From the IMG/VR virus record IMGVR_UViG_3300029309_000253, positions 1 through 28,675 of that record: 28,675 nt of DNA; one strand, 5' to 3'. The DNA comes from a virus. The position numbers and the translations under genes are program-made. The notes under the pieces are model-generated. The model was not told the origin of the DNA and ran no database searches. It saw only the letters and a program-made list of their open reading frames with translations. Of this stretch, positions 21,915-28,675 are shown one piece after another (the stretch's first letter is position 1; the number at the start of each line of letters is the position of its first letter).

Positions 21915-23140
21915 TAGTATAATCTATATTTTTGATTTAAGTAGTCAGAAACTTTCGTTATAGCTGAATCGCTTAAATCTGTGTTAAATACAATAATCTC
22001 TTGTATTGATGCGTTTAAAAAATCAGAAGAGCTTGTGCTGTCAGTACCAATCAAAGCCTTTGTTGAAGCACCACCAAATGCACTTACCTCTGAATAATCT
22101 GTTGCTGTGTCTGTTGCGTCAATGCTTCCATTTACCCAATGCTTACTTGTTGCTGTCTCCAACTCCACAGCTCTAACCTTTAGCTTTACGCTGCTTGAAG
22201 ATTCGTTTTCATTATCTTCAAGAACATCTCCTGAAGCATCTATTATTCTTGATGAGAACGATTTTGTGGCTGACCTAATACCTATTTCATATCCGCCATT
22301 ATTGCCTGAGTTATATCCAAAAAGCCTTCCTGCTGTGGAGTTCACATCATTCATTTTTGCAACAAAGAAAATGGTGTTTCTACCATCAAGACCACTACCA
22401 CCCATTGCAGCTTGAGTACACTCCAAGAAGTCATCAGAGCCATCTAGCTTTATGAACGGGTATCTGTCGTTCGGATATGAGGTGTCAGCCATTTCATACA
22501 CATATTCAGGCTGTTTTGCTGAAGTGGTTTGAGTAAAGTCATTACCATTACCGCTTTGGTCTATCCACTTGCTAACAACTTCCTTACCTCCAAAATATGT
22601 TGTTTTTACTCCAACATCACTTCTAAGCCAAGCAAGAGGGGTGAGGTCTCTAATGAATTGGTCGTCAAAGGAAGCGAAAGCGTGGCTAAATGTGTCAACC
22701 GTAAAGTTCATTCTTATCTGAACAAGCTTGTCGTTTTGTTGATTTGTTTCTCTTTCTACCGTTATGGGAGTTGGCACTAGCGTTACTTGCTTATTTAGAT
22801 AGCTGTCTAAAAATGCTTGTAGCCAATTATAAGCCTCACTTTCTAGTAATGTGTATATGACATCTAAGTTTGTGTTAGTGTCGTTAGCCCCTGTGTTTGT
22901 TGTGCTTGTTCTATAAGGTCTTGCAAATATTACCTCAAAATCAAACTCCTCTCTTATGTGTGCGTTTATGGGGTCTTTATCCGTAGCGGGAAGAGTAGAG
23001 TTGGGAGGTATTACAAGAAGTAATGGATAGTCAATATTATGATTTTCGTTAATATCGTCTTCATAACCAAAAATGAACTGTCCGCTAGTCCACTTTTGCT
23101 CCATCCTATCTCTTATATCTCTTAATTTATTAGATGCCAT
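21914..23140 (-). CDS. Tail protein fused to a LamG/ConA-like domain
   Basis: 408 aa in two parts. Residues 1-155 look like a phage tail component (NIDYPLLLVIPPNSTLPATD near 35-54, then EEFDFEVIFARPYRTS, and a RMNFTVDTFSHAFA strand near 143-156). Residues about 166-408 form a LamG/ConA-like sandwich starting LAWLRSDVGVKTTYFGGKEV, with WIDQSGNGNDFTQTTSAKQP, RYPFIKLDGSDDFLECT and a C-terminal helix DLSDSAITKVSDYLNQKYR. The C-terminal helix matches that of the 267-aa LamG-like protein upstream. A structural protein carrying a lectin-like domain on the tail is the simplest reading. The gene follows the frameshift ORF by 1 nt. Confidence 0.6.
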   Translation of the reverse strand: MASNKLRDIRDRMEQKWTSGQFIFGYEDDINENHNIDYPLLLVIPPNSTLPATDKDPINAHIREEFDFEVIFARPYRTSTTNTGANDTNTNLDVIYTLLESEAYNWLQAFLDSYLNKQVTLVPTPITVERETNQQNDKLVQIRMNFTVDTFSHAFASFDDQFIRDLTPLAWLRSDVGVKTTYFGGKEVVSKWIDQSGNGNDFTQTTSAKQPEYVYEMADTSYPNDRYPFIKLDGSDDFLECTQAAMGGSGLDGRNTIFFVAKMNDVNSTAGRLFGYNSGNNGGYEIGIRSATKSFSSRIIDASGDVLEDNENESSSSVKLKVRAVELETATSKHWVNGSIDATDTATDYSEVSAFGGASTKALIGTDSTSSSDFLNASIQEIIVFNTDLSDSAITKVSDYLNQKYRLY

Positions 23141-23141
23141 G

Positions 23142-24007
23142 TTATGTCTTTATATTCTTTTTTTGCTCCTCATTAACAGCTAGCTCAAAATCTCCTTTAG
23201 CTGTTTTCCAAGAAACATAGGTAAATACCTTGTATAGTTTCTCGTCTTTAACACTTTGTATGGGGTCTTTACCGCCTCGTGTAAAAACTCCGTCTAAAGC
23301 TATGTCATATAGGGTATTTAGCCACCCGTAAGGCTTCATTATCTTGCTCGCCTTTGCTACTGCAACACTTTTTGTTCCGCCATCTCTGAAAAGGTTTGGA
23401 TAACGCTTATTGACTTCAGCGTTTGTTTGTTCAAAAAAAAACTGAACTCCCAAACGATATCCATTGTTAGCCTTCTAAATTTAGCCGCTTTTTCATCTAA
23501 AAAGTCTAAATCAATCTCTTCATCTACCATTTTGCACATTATTGCCATTTGCTCAGGCAAAACATCAAACCTACCGTTTTTCATCAGCCTTGCTCCTATT
23601 TCTAGCTGATTTGCCTCAATGTAGTCACCAAAAGTGCCTGTTCTAATAAAATCATGCGGGAAGTAATAAACATCTCCCTCAAAAGTAAAATGAGTCATTC
23701 CTTTAGGCTCATAATCTTTCATAATATTATCTAAAGAGCTAATAACACTTTCTACATCCTCCATTTTTACCTTCTTCACATCCTCTTCGCTCATTCCTGT
23801 CATATATGAGAAAAGCTCTTTATACATCTTGGTTTCTTGTGTAAAGAAGAATTTTTCTAGGTTTTTTTCTTTATCGTTTTCTTTCTGCTCCTCTGTCCTT
23901 TTGTATTTATTGATAATCCTATAAATTCCTGAATAATAATCAATGGTCATCTCTTCCCATTGGCTAGGTATATTCTTTTCTTCTTCACCTACGGTAATAA
24001 CTAACAT
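23142..24007 (-). CDS. Frameshifted tail assembly chaperone, gpG-gpT type fusion
   Basis: Predicted 288-aa product of a -1 frameshift at the T9 run (23433-23441). Residues 1-191 come from the upstream frame, ending EFSFF, and 97 more from the -1 frame starting FEQTNAEVNKRYPNL. The -1 frame (23142-23453) has no ATG at its start, only a TTG and one internal ATG far downstream, and overlaps the upstream ORF by 97 nt. Its KPYGWLNTLYDIALDG and YKVFTYVSWKTAKGDFELAV segments resemble the gpT-like extension of tail chaperones. It would bind the tape measure during tail assembly. Strength: heptamer, frame offset and lack of ATG agree. Confidence 0.65.
23357..24007 (-). CDS. Tail assembly chaperone, gpG-like short form
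   Basis: 216 aa, acidic and helical. It starts with a beta strand (MLVITVGEEEKNIPSQWEEM), has a charged central helix region, and then a conserved-looking block: FEGDVYYFPHDFIRTGTFGD, YIEANQLE, VLPEQMAIMCKMVDEE and MDIVWEFSFFLNKQ. This block is what I associate with tail assembly chaperones of Bacteroidota phages (an RLKxG ... VLPEQLAIL ... VWEFSFFL pattern). It is several genes upstream of the tape measure. Normal termination gives this short form; a -1 shift at codons 190-191 gives the longer form. Confidence 0.65.
   Translation of the reverse strand: MLVITVGEEEKNIPSQWEEMTIDYYSGIYRIINKYKRTEEQKENDKEKNLEKFFFTQETKMYKELFSYMTGMSEEDVKKVKMEDVESVISSLDNIMKDYEPKGMTHFTFEGDVYYFPHDFIRTGTFGDYIEANQLEIGARLMKNGRFDVLPEQMAIMCKMVDEEIDLDFLDEKAAKFRRLTMDIVWEFSFFLNKQTLKSISVIQTFSEMAEQKVLQ
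23435..23441 (-). other. Slippery heptamer T TTT TTT for -1 frameshifting
   Basis: On the minus strand the 0-frame codons are AGT TTT TTT TTG. The last T of AGT plus the two TTT codons makes T TTT TTT, the canonical X XXY YYZ form in the correct phase. Slipping back one base puts the ribosome in the frame of the 103-codon ORF that extends to 23142. Confidence 0.7.
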
Positions 24008-24456
24008 ATATTTGATTTTTTAGATTTTCTAATAATTTCTTTATGTAGTTTTTCCATTTCATTGTTTATGCCTTCTCTCTCCCTGTGTTCCTGTAAAACA
24101 TCAGACAGCCTTCCAATCATATCAAGTGTTGACTCAACTAAATTCCTTGACTCTTCATCAAAGTCAACAACCGTTTCCATTTGGTCATTTTTTATTCCTG
24201 CAACAAATCCCAAGCTAGCATATAGCGATAATGTTGGTATCATATACATCCATTCGTCTTCACTTCTATCATTTTTAGTATATTTTTCAAAATCATTAGA
24301 ATACCTGATTATTGTATCAAGAATGTCTTGAAAGTCTAAAAATTTACCAATAGTGTTATCCTTCTCTGTAATCATAAATATTCTTGCTTGCAAGAACTTT
24401 ATATGCTCAGATATTAGAACTTTGTGTTGACCATTAAGGGTTGTTACATCTTCCAT
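24001..24456 (-). CDS. Hypothetical protein in tail module
   Basis: 151 aa, mostly helical and acidic in the middle. It includes ISEHIKFLQARIFMITEKDN, FQDILDTIIRYSNDFEKYTK and a Lys-rich end (EKLHKEIIRKSKKSNIC). No membrane segment or known motif. It overlaps the chaperone start by 7 nt and lies 1 nt after the LamG-like gene, so it is translated with them. A small tail-assembly protein is possible; I do not recognise the family. Confidence 0.5.
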   Translation of the reverse strand: MEDVTTLNGQHKVLISEHIKFLQARIFMITEKDNTIGKFLDFQDILDTIIRYSNDFEKYTKNDRSEDEWMYMIPTLSLYASLGFVAGIKNDQMETVVDFDEESRNLVESTLDMIGRLSDVLQEHREREGINNEMEKLHKEIIRKSKKSNIC

Positions 24457-24457
24457 A

Positions 24458-25261
24458 TTAAGATACGCTCCATTTGCTAGTTAAGTAACTCGCTAGTGTT
24501 GAAACTTGAGAGTCAGATAATTTTATGTTGTAAAGTCCTATTTCTCCAATATTACCGTCAAAAGGCGAGCCGCCCGTACCTGCTGTACCTAATCGTTGAA
24601 ACCTAAAGTTAGTATCTGAATCAGTAGCATCGCTAGTGCTTGTAGCCATTAATCCGCCTGTATGGTTGAAAAATCTTATATTTTCGCTAGCGTCTCTTGT
24701 TATGATAAGTATCTCAGGAGTGCTTGCTCTATAAGTGTAATTTATGTCTCCATCTGTGCCTGCGCTTTGCGTCCCGTCTATTTTAGTTGTAATAGAGCTG
24801 TTACTGCTACCTGCGGTATTACCCACAAATTTTGTTTGTATAGCTACACCGTTAGCTCCCGCTAGCTGTATAAAGTTTAGGTTGTTACCTACATCCCCCG
24901 CAAAAAAAGCATCAGCCCCTGCCTGACCTGTTTCAAAAACACAGAAAAAGGTAAATGTTTGGTCTGTTGTTACATAAGCAGAGCCGCTATCTAGCTTATC
25001 GTTTGAGTTATCAAAAGATGCAGAGTTTGCAGCCATAGCAGAAGTATCAATAGTAGGTTGAAGACTGCCTGTGCTTTGCGATAGGTTATATGCGCTTCCG
25101 CCCGCCCCTTCATTTGCAAAAGAAGAAATAGCGTCTCCATCGCTTCCTGTAAGCTTGCTAAAATCATAATGTAAGTCTAAGTTCCCAAAGTCAGCAGGCA
25201 CAAAGCCCGTATCTCTAACTCTAGGACTGCCTAGACCGATTTTAAGTCCTAAACTAAGCAT
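24458..25261 (-). CDS. LamG/concanavalin A-like lectin protein
   Basis: 267 aa. After a short start (MLSLGLKIGLGSPRVRD), the whole protein reads as a LamG/ConA-type sandwich: LHYDFSKLTGSDGDAISSFA near 29-48, SASFDNSNDKLDSGSAYVTT, FTFFCVFETGQAGADAFFAG, and the C-terminal IGEIGLYNIKLSDSQVSTLA then SYLTSKWS. That ending matches the family pattern (x-E-x-x-x-(Y/F)-N-x-x-L-S-D-x-x-x-x-x-x-x-Y-L-x-x-K). It is rich in Ser, Thr and Ala and low in charge, as virion surface proteins are. It probably sits on the particle and binds glycans. It lies between a small structural gene and a helical gene with 1-nt gaps. Confidence 0.65.
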   Translation of the reverse strand: MLSLGLKIGLGSPRVRDTGFVPADFGNLDLHYDFSKLTGSDGDAISSFANEGAGGSAYNLSQSTGSLQPTIDTSAMAANSASFDNSNDKLDSGSAYVTTDQTFTFFCVFETGQAGADAFFAGDVGNNLNFIQLAGANGVAIQTKFVGNTAGSSNSSITTKIDGTQSAGTDGDINYTYRASTPEILIITRDASENIRFFNHTGGLMATSTSDATDSDTNFRFQRLGTAGTGGSPFDGNIGEIGLYNIKLSDSQVSTLASYLTSKWSVS

Positions 25262-25262
25262 A

Positions 25263-25538
25263 TTATCTTGAATATCCTATTACTACTCCACTCGTAAGCG
25301 TTACCGCAGAAATATTAAGCATAAGTGTTGTTCCCGCAGGGAGCGTTGTTTGTAACCCTGCTGCGTTTGTAACTTCTGAGCTACAAGTAATGCTAGCTAT
25401 AACTGTTTCTGTAACACAATAAAGACAGTAAAAATCTTTTCCTGTGTGAGCAGCAGTATTGCTAATTACCTGAACATCTTGGGTTTCACCCAACATTCTC
25501 ATCAACGCAATATTGTCATCTAAAAATTCGTAAGCCAT
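25263..25538 (-). CDS. Small structural protein
   Basis: 91 aa. It starts MAYEFLDDNIALMRMLGETQ and ends in a beta-rich part: LQTTLPAGTTLMLNISAVTL then TSGVVIGYSR. The ending (L-P-A-G-T-x-L-x-L-x-I-x-A-V-x-L-x-S-G-x-V-I-x-Y-x-R) is a pattern common in small virion proteins of Bacteroidota and cyanobacterial phages. Cys-rich segment at 38-41 and 52 (YCLYC, TCSSE). It follows terminase after 91 nt and leads the tail module. Exact role unknown. Confidence 0.5.
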   Translation of the reverse strand: MAYEFLDDNIALMRMLGETQDVQVISNTAAHTGKDFYCLYCVTETVIASITCSSEVTNAAGLQTTLPAGTTLMLNISAVTLTSGVVIGYSR

Positions 25539-25629
25539 TTTTGTTAAATTATGTTAGTATCTGCAAAAATCACAATAATAAACCCTTTATTAGTGCAATT
25601 TGTGTGTATTTTTCAATTTTATAACCTTT

Positions 25630-27057
25630 TTATCCAAAATATAATACTTTTGAGGTTGAAAAGTGTTTGTTTAGTGCCATAACAAGGCAATCGACCATAT
25701 CATCGTGCTTTGCGGCAGGAAACTGCTGACATTGCAGTAAAAACTCATCGTTCCAAGCTCCTTTTAGCAAAGACACCCTTCCGCTCTCTATTGTTGCGCT
25801 AATATCTTGCACTCTCGCCACTTTATCTTTTGTTGGTGGCTTATCTTCCTTAACATTCAGTCCTGTCTCTCTAATTAGCGTCTGAACAATGGATTTTCCA
25901 CTAGCTTTTGGCTCTACATATATTTTTGACCTACTTGTGTAGCCATTTTTGTTGACGAATAAATTTATGTGTTTCACCAAATCAGGAAATTCTAGTCTTA
26001 CATTCTGCACTTCTACTATTTGCCACTTGTTTTCGTGGAATTTGTATGCCATAAGTGCTGAAGGGTCGTTCTTTTGACTTGCGGTATATGCAGGGTCAAT
26101 AACAAAATGCACATCTCCATCTATTTTTTCTTTATCTATGTTAAACCAATTTTTCTGTATCATACCACTATCGGCAGGTGTTGGTCTTTGTTGTAGCTGT
26201 CCTGCGTATCCATAAGAGCCTAGTGCCGACTTATAGTCATCTAATATCTCTCTACCGAACCTTTCTTTCCAAAAAAGCCCTTCTTCGTAGAATTTTTCTA
26301 GGTGTTTTGGCTTTAGGTCGTCAGACAATTCAGCAGGTATGCAGATATGTTTATGTTTATCGGGTGAGTTGTATAGCAGGTAACCGCTAAGGTCGTCTTC
26401 GTGGACTCTTTGCATAATTATTATCCTCACCCCTGTCATTGGGTTGTTAAGTCTTGAATATAGTGTTGACTTATACCATTCGTTAGCATTATCTCTTTCT
26501 GTCTCCGATGCAGCGTTTTTTGGTGATGTAGGGTCATCCACTAAAATTATATCCCCTCCCTGACCTGTAACAGAGCCTCCTACTGATGTTGCTCTACGCA
26601 CACCTAAAAAGGTATTCTCGTATCGTGCTTTTAGGTTTTGGTCTTTTTTGATTTGGTATGTATCGCCCCAATGTGATTGATACCATTCGCTTTGAATAAT
26701 ATCTCTACTTCTTGTTGCGTGTTCTATACTAATCTCTGCTGAGTAGGATGCTGTGATAAATCGCATCTTTGGATATACAGCCCAACACCAAGCGGGGAAC
26801 ATTACTGTTACAAGCAGCGACTTTGTGCTACGGAAGGGGATATTTATTATTATGTCTTTATCTTTCTTTTTGCCTTCCTTTATTCTTTCTGCTTCCGCCT
26901 GAAGAATATCGCAAAGGTATTTATGGTGAAAGTTTGTTGATAGGGGTACTGCGGGTTCTGCTATATCCCATGCTCTGACAAAGAACTCATAAAATGACTT
27001 CTCGCAGATAGCTTTCTCCATTGCCTGCAATAGTTGCTCTTTGGCTTCTCTATTCAT
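25630..27057 (-). CDS. terL: Terminase large subunit
   Basis: 475 aa, normal size. The ATPase domain has a Walker A-like loop NIPFRSTKS (72-80, Lys79), which lacks the usual Gly before Lys, and Walker B IILVDD (170-175). A coupling motif IIIMQRVHEDDLSG (212-225) follows. The nuclease domain has VIDPAYTASQKNDPSALMAY (319-338, Asp321), VEPKASGKS (381-389, Glu382) and KHDDMVD (450-456), the acidic residues expected for the RNase H-like nuclease. It packages DNA into proheads through portal and cuts it. Its start overlaps the small terminase stop by 8 nt. Confidence 0.9.
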   Translation of the reverse strand: MNREAKEQLLQAMEKAICEKSFYEFFVRAWDIAEPAVPLSTNFHHKYLCDILQAEAERIKEGKKKDKDIIINIPFRSTKSLLVTVMFPAWCWAVYPKMRFITASYSAEISIEHATRSRDIIQSEWYQSHWGDTYQIKKDQNLKARYENTFLGVRRATSVGGSVTGQGGDIILVDDPTSPKNAASETERDNANEWYKSTLYSRLNNPMTGVRIIIMQRVHEDDLSGYLLYNSPDKHKHICIPAELSDDLKPKHLEKFYEEGLFWKERFGREILDDYKSALGSYGYAGQLQQRPTPADSGMIQKNWFNIDKEKIDGDVHFVIDPAYTASQKNDPSALMAYKFHENKWQIVEVQNVRLEFPDLVKHINLFVNKNGYTSRSKIYVEPKASGKSIVQTLIRETGLNVKEDKPPTKDKVARVQDISATIESGRVSLLKGAWNDEFLLQCQQFPAAKHDDMVDCLVMALNKHFSTSKVLYFG

Positions 27058-27430
27058 TTACCTCTATGTAGTCTGTATCTTCAGCATCATTTTGCAGAGC
27101 TTCCATTTTTTCTTTTAGCTCATCTATGCTGATATTGTCGTCTAGGCTAATTTCTATTTTCTTTAAGGTATTGCCTTTTATTTCCGTTGCCTGTAATTTA
27201 GGTATTGCGTAGTTAAGAAGTTTAGCTACCGCATTGATATACGCTTCAGGATTTTTCTCAAATAATTTTTCTAGTGCTACTCTAATATTCACCTCCTGCC
27301 CTGCTAACGCCATAGAAAGAACTTCACGAGAGAACTTCGTTACTTGGTGTTTGCCACCTTTTTTATTAGCCCCATAGGTATTACCCTTTTCAAATAATCT
27401 TCCTCTTACTTTTGGTTTGTTCTCTTCCAT
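27050..27430 (-). CDS. terS: Terminase small subunit-like protein
   Basis: 126 aa from the ATG at 27428-27430 (MEENKPKVRGRLFEKGNTYG). The frame is open upstream to an ATG at 27487, but the added 19 residues are hydrophobic and unlike a TerS start. A basic N-terminal part (RGRLFEKGNTYGANKKGGKH) probably contacts DNA; the middle has a helix pair (IRVALEKLFEKNPEAYINAV, AKLLNYAIPKLQATEI), and the C-terminus is acidic. This and its place 8 nt overlapping the large subunit support TerS. It would recognise the packaging site. Confidence 0.7.
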   Translation of the reverse strand: MEENKPKVRGRLFEKGNTYGANKKGGKHQVTKFSREVLSMALAGQEVNIRVALEKLFEKNPEAYINAVAKLLNYAIPKLQATEIKGNTLKKIEISLDDNISIDELKEKMEALQNDAEDTDYIEVNE

Positions 27431-27902
27431 ATAAAATTGAACTCTATATATATTCTGCATATATAATAATAAAATTGAATAAAACAAGGAAAATATTAAC
27501 TAATATCTATATCCATAGCTTTATCTTTATCTTATACCCTATACTATACCCTTTGGCAAGGGTTCAACTAATTATTACACTACTTTTGCACAACTTTCTA
27601 TTTTTTAAAGACTAACTTCGTATCTCTTATCTATATGTTTTTTTCTTAAACAATATTTAAAATAAATAACCTATAAAATTGGATTTGAAATTAGTGTGGT
27701 TGTGTGGATGTGGTTGGGAGTACATATCAAAATAATTGACGGAAATAAAAAAAGCGCAATTTTGAACGATCAAATAAAAAAAATTGTTTTTTATATCGTT
27801 TTGTAGTTGGAAATTTGCACAAATAAAAATATTTTGCTACACATATAACCACACATAAAAACAAATAAAAACAAATTGCAAAGATAAAACAGGGCAAAAA
27901 GA
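27431..27902. other. About 470-bp region without a gene, upstream of small terminase
   Basis: No supported gene. On the minus strand it would be the leader of the late transcript. It contains an inverted repeat ACCCTT-TGGC-AAGGGT (27548-27563) next to GATAAAG repeats and a 12-bp ATACCCT direct repeat (27534-27552). A G/T-rich tract on the plus strand (about 27691-27720) and a complementary-sense AACCACAC tract (about 27848-27856) form separated inverted copies. One weak -7 box, TATCTTTG (minus, 27879-27886), lies just after the terminator; the nearest TTG is 24 nt away, slightly too far. The late promoter and a packaging site are both expected around here. Confidence 0.4.
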
Positions 27903-27925
27903 AAGCCCCACAAAATGCAGGGCTT
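27903..27925 (-). terminator. Intrinsic terminator before the late region
   Basis: AAGCCC (27903-27908) pairs with GGGCTT (27920-27925) around an 11-nt loop. On the minus strand the hairpin is followed by TCTTTTTG, a fair U-tract. It would end transcripts of the small genes at 28651-27949 before terminase. Confidence 0.65.
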
Positions 27926-27948
27926 AAACTTATTTTAAGTAGCTTTTT

Positions 27949-28053
27949 TTAGAGTTTCATTTCTTTAGTAATACTTACTATCAAATCAATTACAAAAGCT
28001 GTTAAAATCAAAAATAAAGCGATAATAATATTTAATATTTTTATAGGCTTAAT
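27949..28053 (-). CDS. Possible 34-aa membrane peptide with non-ATG start
   Basis: A reading frame of 34 codons from an ATT codon (28051-28053) to TAA. The peptide is KPIKILNIIIALFLILTAFV then IDLIVSITKEMKL after the first residue: a basic start, about 20 apolar residues, then a charged end, as a one-helix membrane protein would have. There is no ATG, GTG or TTG at the front, and the frame overlaps the previous gene's end by 13 nt. It could be a gene using a rare AUU start or a chance reading of AT-rich DNA. Confidence 0.3.
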   Translation of the reverse strand: MKPIKILNIIIALFLILTAFVIDLIVSITKEMKL

Positions 28054-28238
28054 TTTAGTTTATTTATTCTTTTTTGCCTCTCTTCTATTGGTAGTTCATC
28101 CCAATTTTTAGGCTTTATTATTCCATTAGTTGCAAAAACTAATTTTTCGTCCGCTTTTAGTTGTGTTTCTTTGTCTAGCCCTGACATCTCGTTTAATAGC
28201 ATGAACATTTTAAGAAAGTTTGTTTCAGTCGTTTTCAT
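28041..28238 (-). CDS. Hypothetical protein
   Basis: 65 aa, charged and helical, with KTTETNFLKMFMLLNEMSGL near the start and NWDELPIEERQKRINKLKLS at the end. No membrane segment or known motif. The start ATG is preceded by AACAATTAAACAATAAACAA, an A-rich leader typical of flavobacterial starts. It is the third of four small genes upstream of terminase. Function unknown. Confidence 0.5.
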   Translation of the reverse strand: MKTTETNFLKMFMLLNEMSGLDKETQLKADEKLVFATNGIIKPKNWDELPIEERQKRINKLKLSL

Positions 28239-28256
28239 TTGTTTATTGTTTAATTG

Positions 28257-28403
28257 TTAAAAGTTTAATTTTTTAATTTGTTTATATTCTACCGCATAGC
28301 CATTATTGACATATAATAATTGATAGCGGAACGCCTTTTTTGTTTGCCTCAACATAAATTTTTTTGCGGCTTGATAGCTTTTGAAATACTTAATTTCCCA
28401 CAT
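28257..28403 (-). CDS. 48-aa hypothetical protein
   Basis: A 48-codon gene, starting MWEIKYFKSYQAAKKFMLRQ and ending LLYVNNGYAVEYKQIKKLNF. It is basic and compact: a strand, a helix with S-x-x-x-A-x-K-F, and two strands around an N-N-G-Y turn, which reads as a small folded domain. The frame, the sensible amino acid content and the spacing of 18 nt to the next gene support it. I do not recognise a named family. Confidence 0.5.
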   Translation of the reverse strand: MWEIKYFKSYQAAKKFMLRQTKKAFRYQLLYVNNGYAVEYKQIKKLNF

Positions 28404-28471
28404 ATTAAAATAGATTAAAAAGGGTTTGCAACTCGTTTTTGATTTGTTTAATTGTTTGTTTGTTTAATTGT

Positions 28472-28651
28472 TTAATTTACTTTTCTTAATTTGCTAATCA
28501 ATAAAGGTTCATTTTCTTCACTTTGATTATCTGAGTTAAAATAGTAATCATTAAAAGTATTTATAATTTCCCGCCCGTACCTTGTTTGAAAGCCGTACGA
28601 ATGTGTCGGGGGGTTAAATTGGCTTATTATAGGTTCGTTTTCTACTATCAT
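28472..28651 (-). CDS. 59-aa hypothetical protein
   Basis: A 59-codon gene with an ATG at 28649-28651 after an AAGGGCTTTATTTCTT leader. The protein starts MIVENEPIISQFNPPTHSYG and continues with FQTRYGREIINTF and an acidic, Asn-rich part (NSDNQSEENEP). It has Pro and aromatic residues early on and no membrane segment. It is followed by a 68-nt gap rich in TTTAATTG repeats. Function unknown. Confidence 0.45.
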   Translation of the reverse strand: MIVENEPIISQFNPPTHSYGFQTRYGREIINTFNDYYFNSDNQSEENEPLLISKLRKVN

Positions 28652-28675
28652 AAGAAATAAAGCCCTTTTGTTTAT

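Noticed and set aside
27581-27588. Plus-strand TACTTTTG as a rightward promoter
   Set aside because: The nearest TTG is 25 nt upstream, there is no rightward gene, and it would oppose terminase transcription.
27660-27845. Two short minus-strand frames of 21-22 codons (starts at 27725 and 27842)
   Set aside because: Too short, odd composition and no conserved pattern or gene-like spacing.
1-28675. CRISPR array, tRNA gene, insertion sequence, integrase or diversity-generating retroelement
   Set aside because: I saw no regular spaced repeats, tRNA-like cloverleaf, transposase, integrase or reverse transcriptase; a full tRNA scan was not possible by eye.

Overview
This 28.7 kb window is most of a tailed-phage genome or prophage from a member of the Bacteroidota, most likely the class Flavobacteriia. 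Every gene I can support is on the minus strand, so it reads from the right end to the left. The host guess rests on AT-rich DNA, a promoter matching the Bacteroidota form TTG-N20-TAnnTTTG, starts preceded by A-rich sequence and not by a Shine-Dalgarno site, and protein families typical of flavobacterial phages (a DUF3127-type SSB-like protein, a DUF5675 protein, a 3TM-type holin). I see no integrase, so lytic or lysogenic lifestyle cannot be decided. The long non-contractile-type tape measure and the HK97-gp10-like protein suggest a siphovirus.

Layout in transcription order. (1) 28651-27949: four small genes of unknown function ending at a terminator (27903-27925). (2) About 470 bp without a gene, then small and large terminase (27430-25630). 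(3) Tail and adhesion module, 25538-12500: a small structural protein, a LamG-like protein, a tail assembly chaperone with a perfect T TTT TTT slippery site and a -1 extension ORF, a tail protein fused to a second LamG-like domain, a 780-aa tail protein carrying an apparent carbohydrate-binding insertion, a 959-aa tail hub-like protein, a third LamG-like protein with Thr-rich linkers, a gp10-like protein and the 925-aa tape measure. (4) A small helix-turn-helix gene (12432-12112) preceded by a direct repeat. (5) Head module, 12063-5865: ClpP-like protease with an apparent nested scaffold, major capsid protein, a tail-tube-like protein, a small protein, portal, head-tail adaptor, DUF5824 protein and a small structural protein. 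(6) Appendage and lysis module, 5863-3491: a fibre-like protein, several single-helix or tiny proteins (two shorter than 45 aa), a DUF5675 protein and a 3TM holin, closed by a terminator at 3372-3406. (7) Metallophosphoesterase (3338-2577). (8) From a good promoter at 2517-2547, an early/replication operon: small unknown genes, a possible recombination protein, two paralogous HTH proteins, the SSB-like protein, an orphan DnaA domain IV-like protein and a gene cut by the window edge.

The genes are packed tightly, with eight TAATG stop/start junctions that imply translational coupling. Strong hairpins after the capsid gene and after the tail-tube gene probably set the ratio of capsid to tail to portal. 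The most interesting points are the programmed -1 frameshift, the in-frame nested scaffold start, four separate carbohydrate-binding-like domains in the tail module, a possible YkuD-like lysis enzyme, and a shared hairpin plus GATAAAG-repeat element upstream of terminase and of holin.
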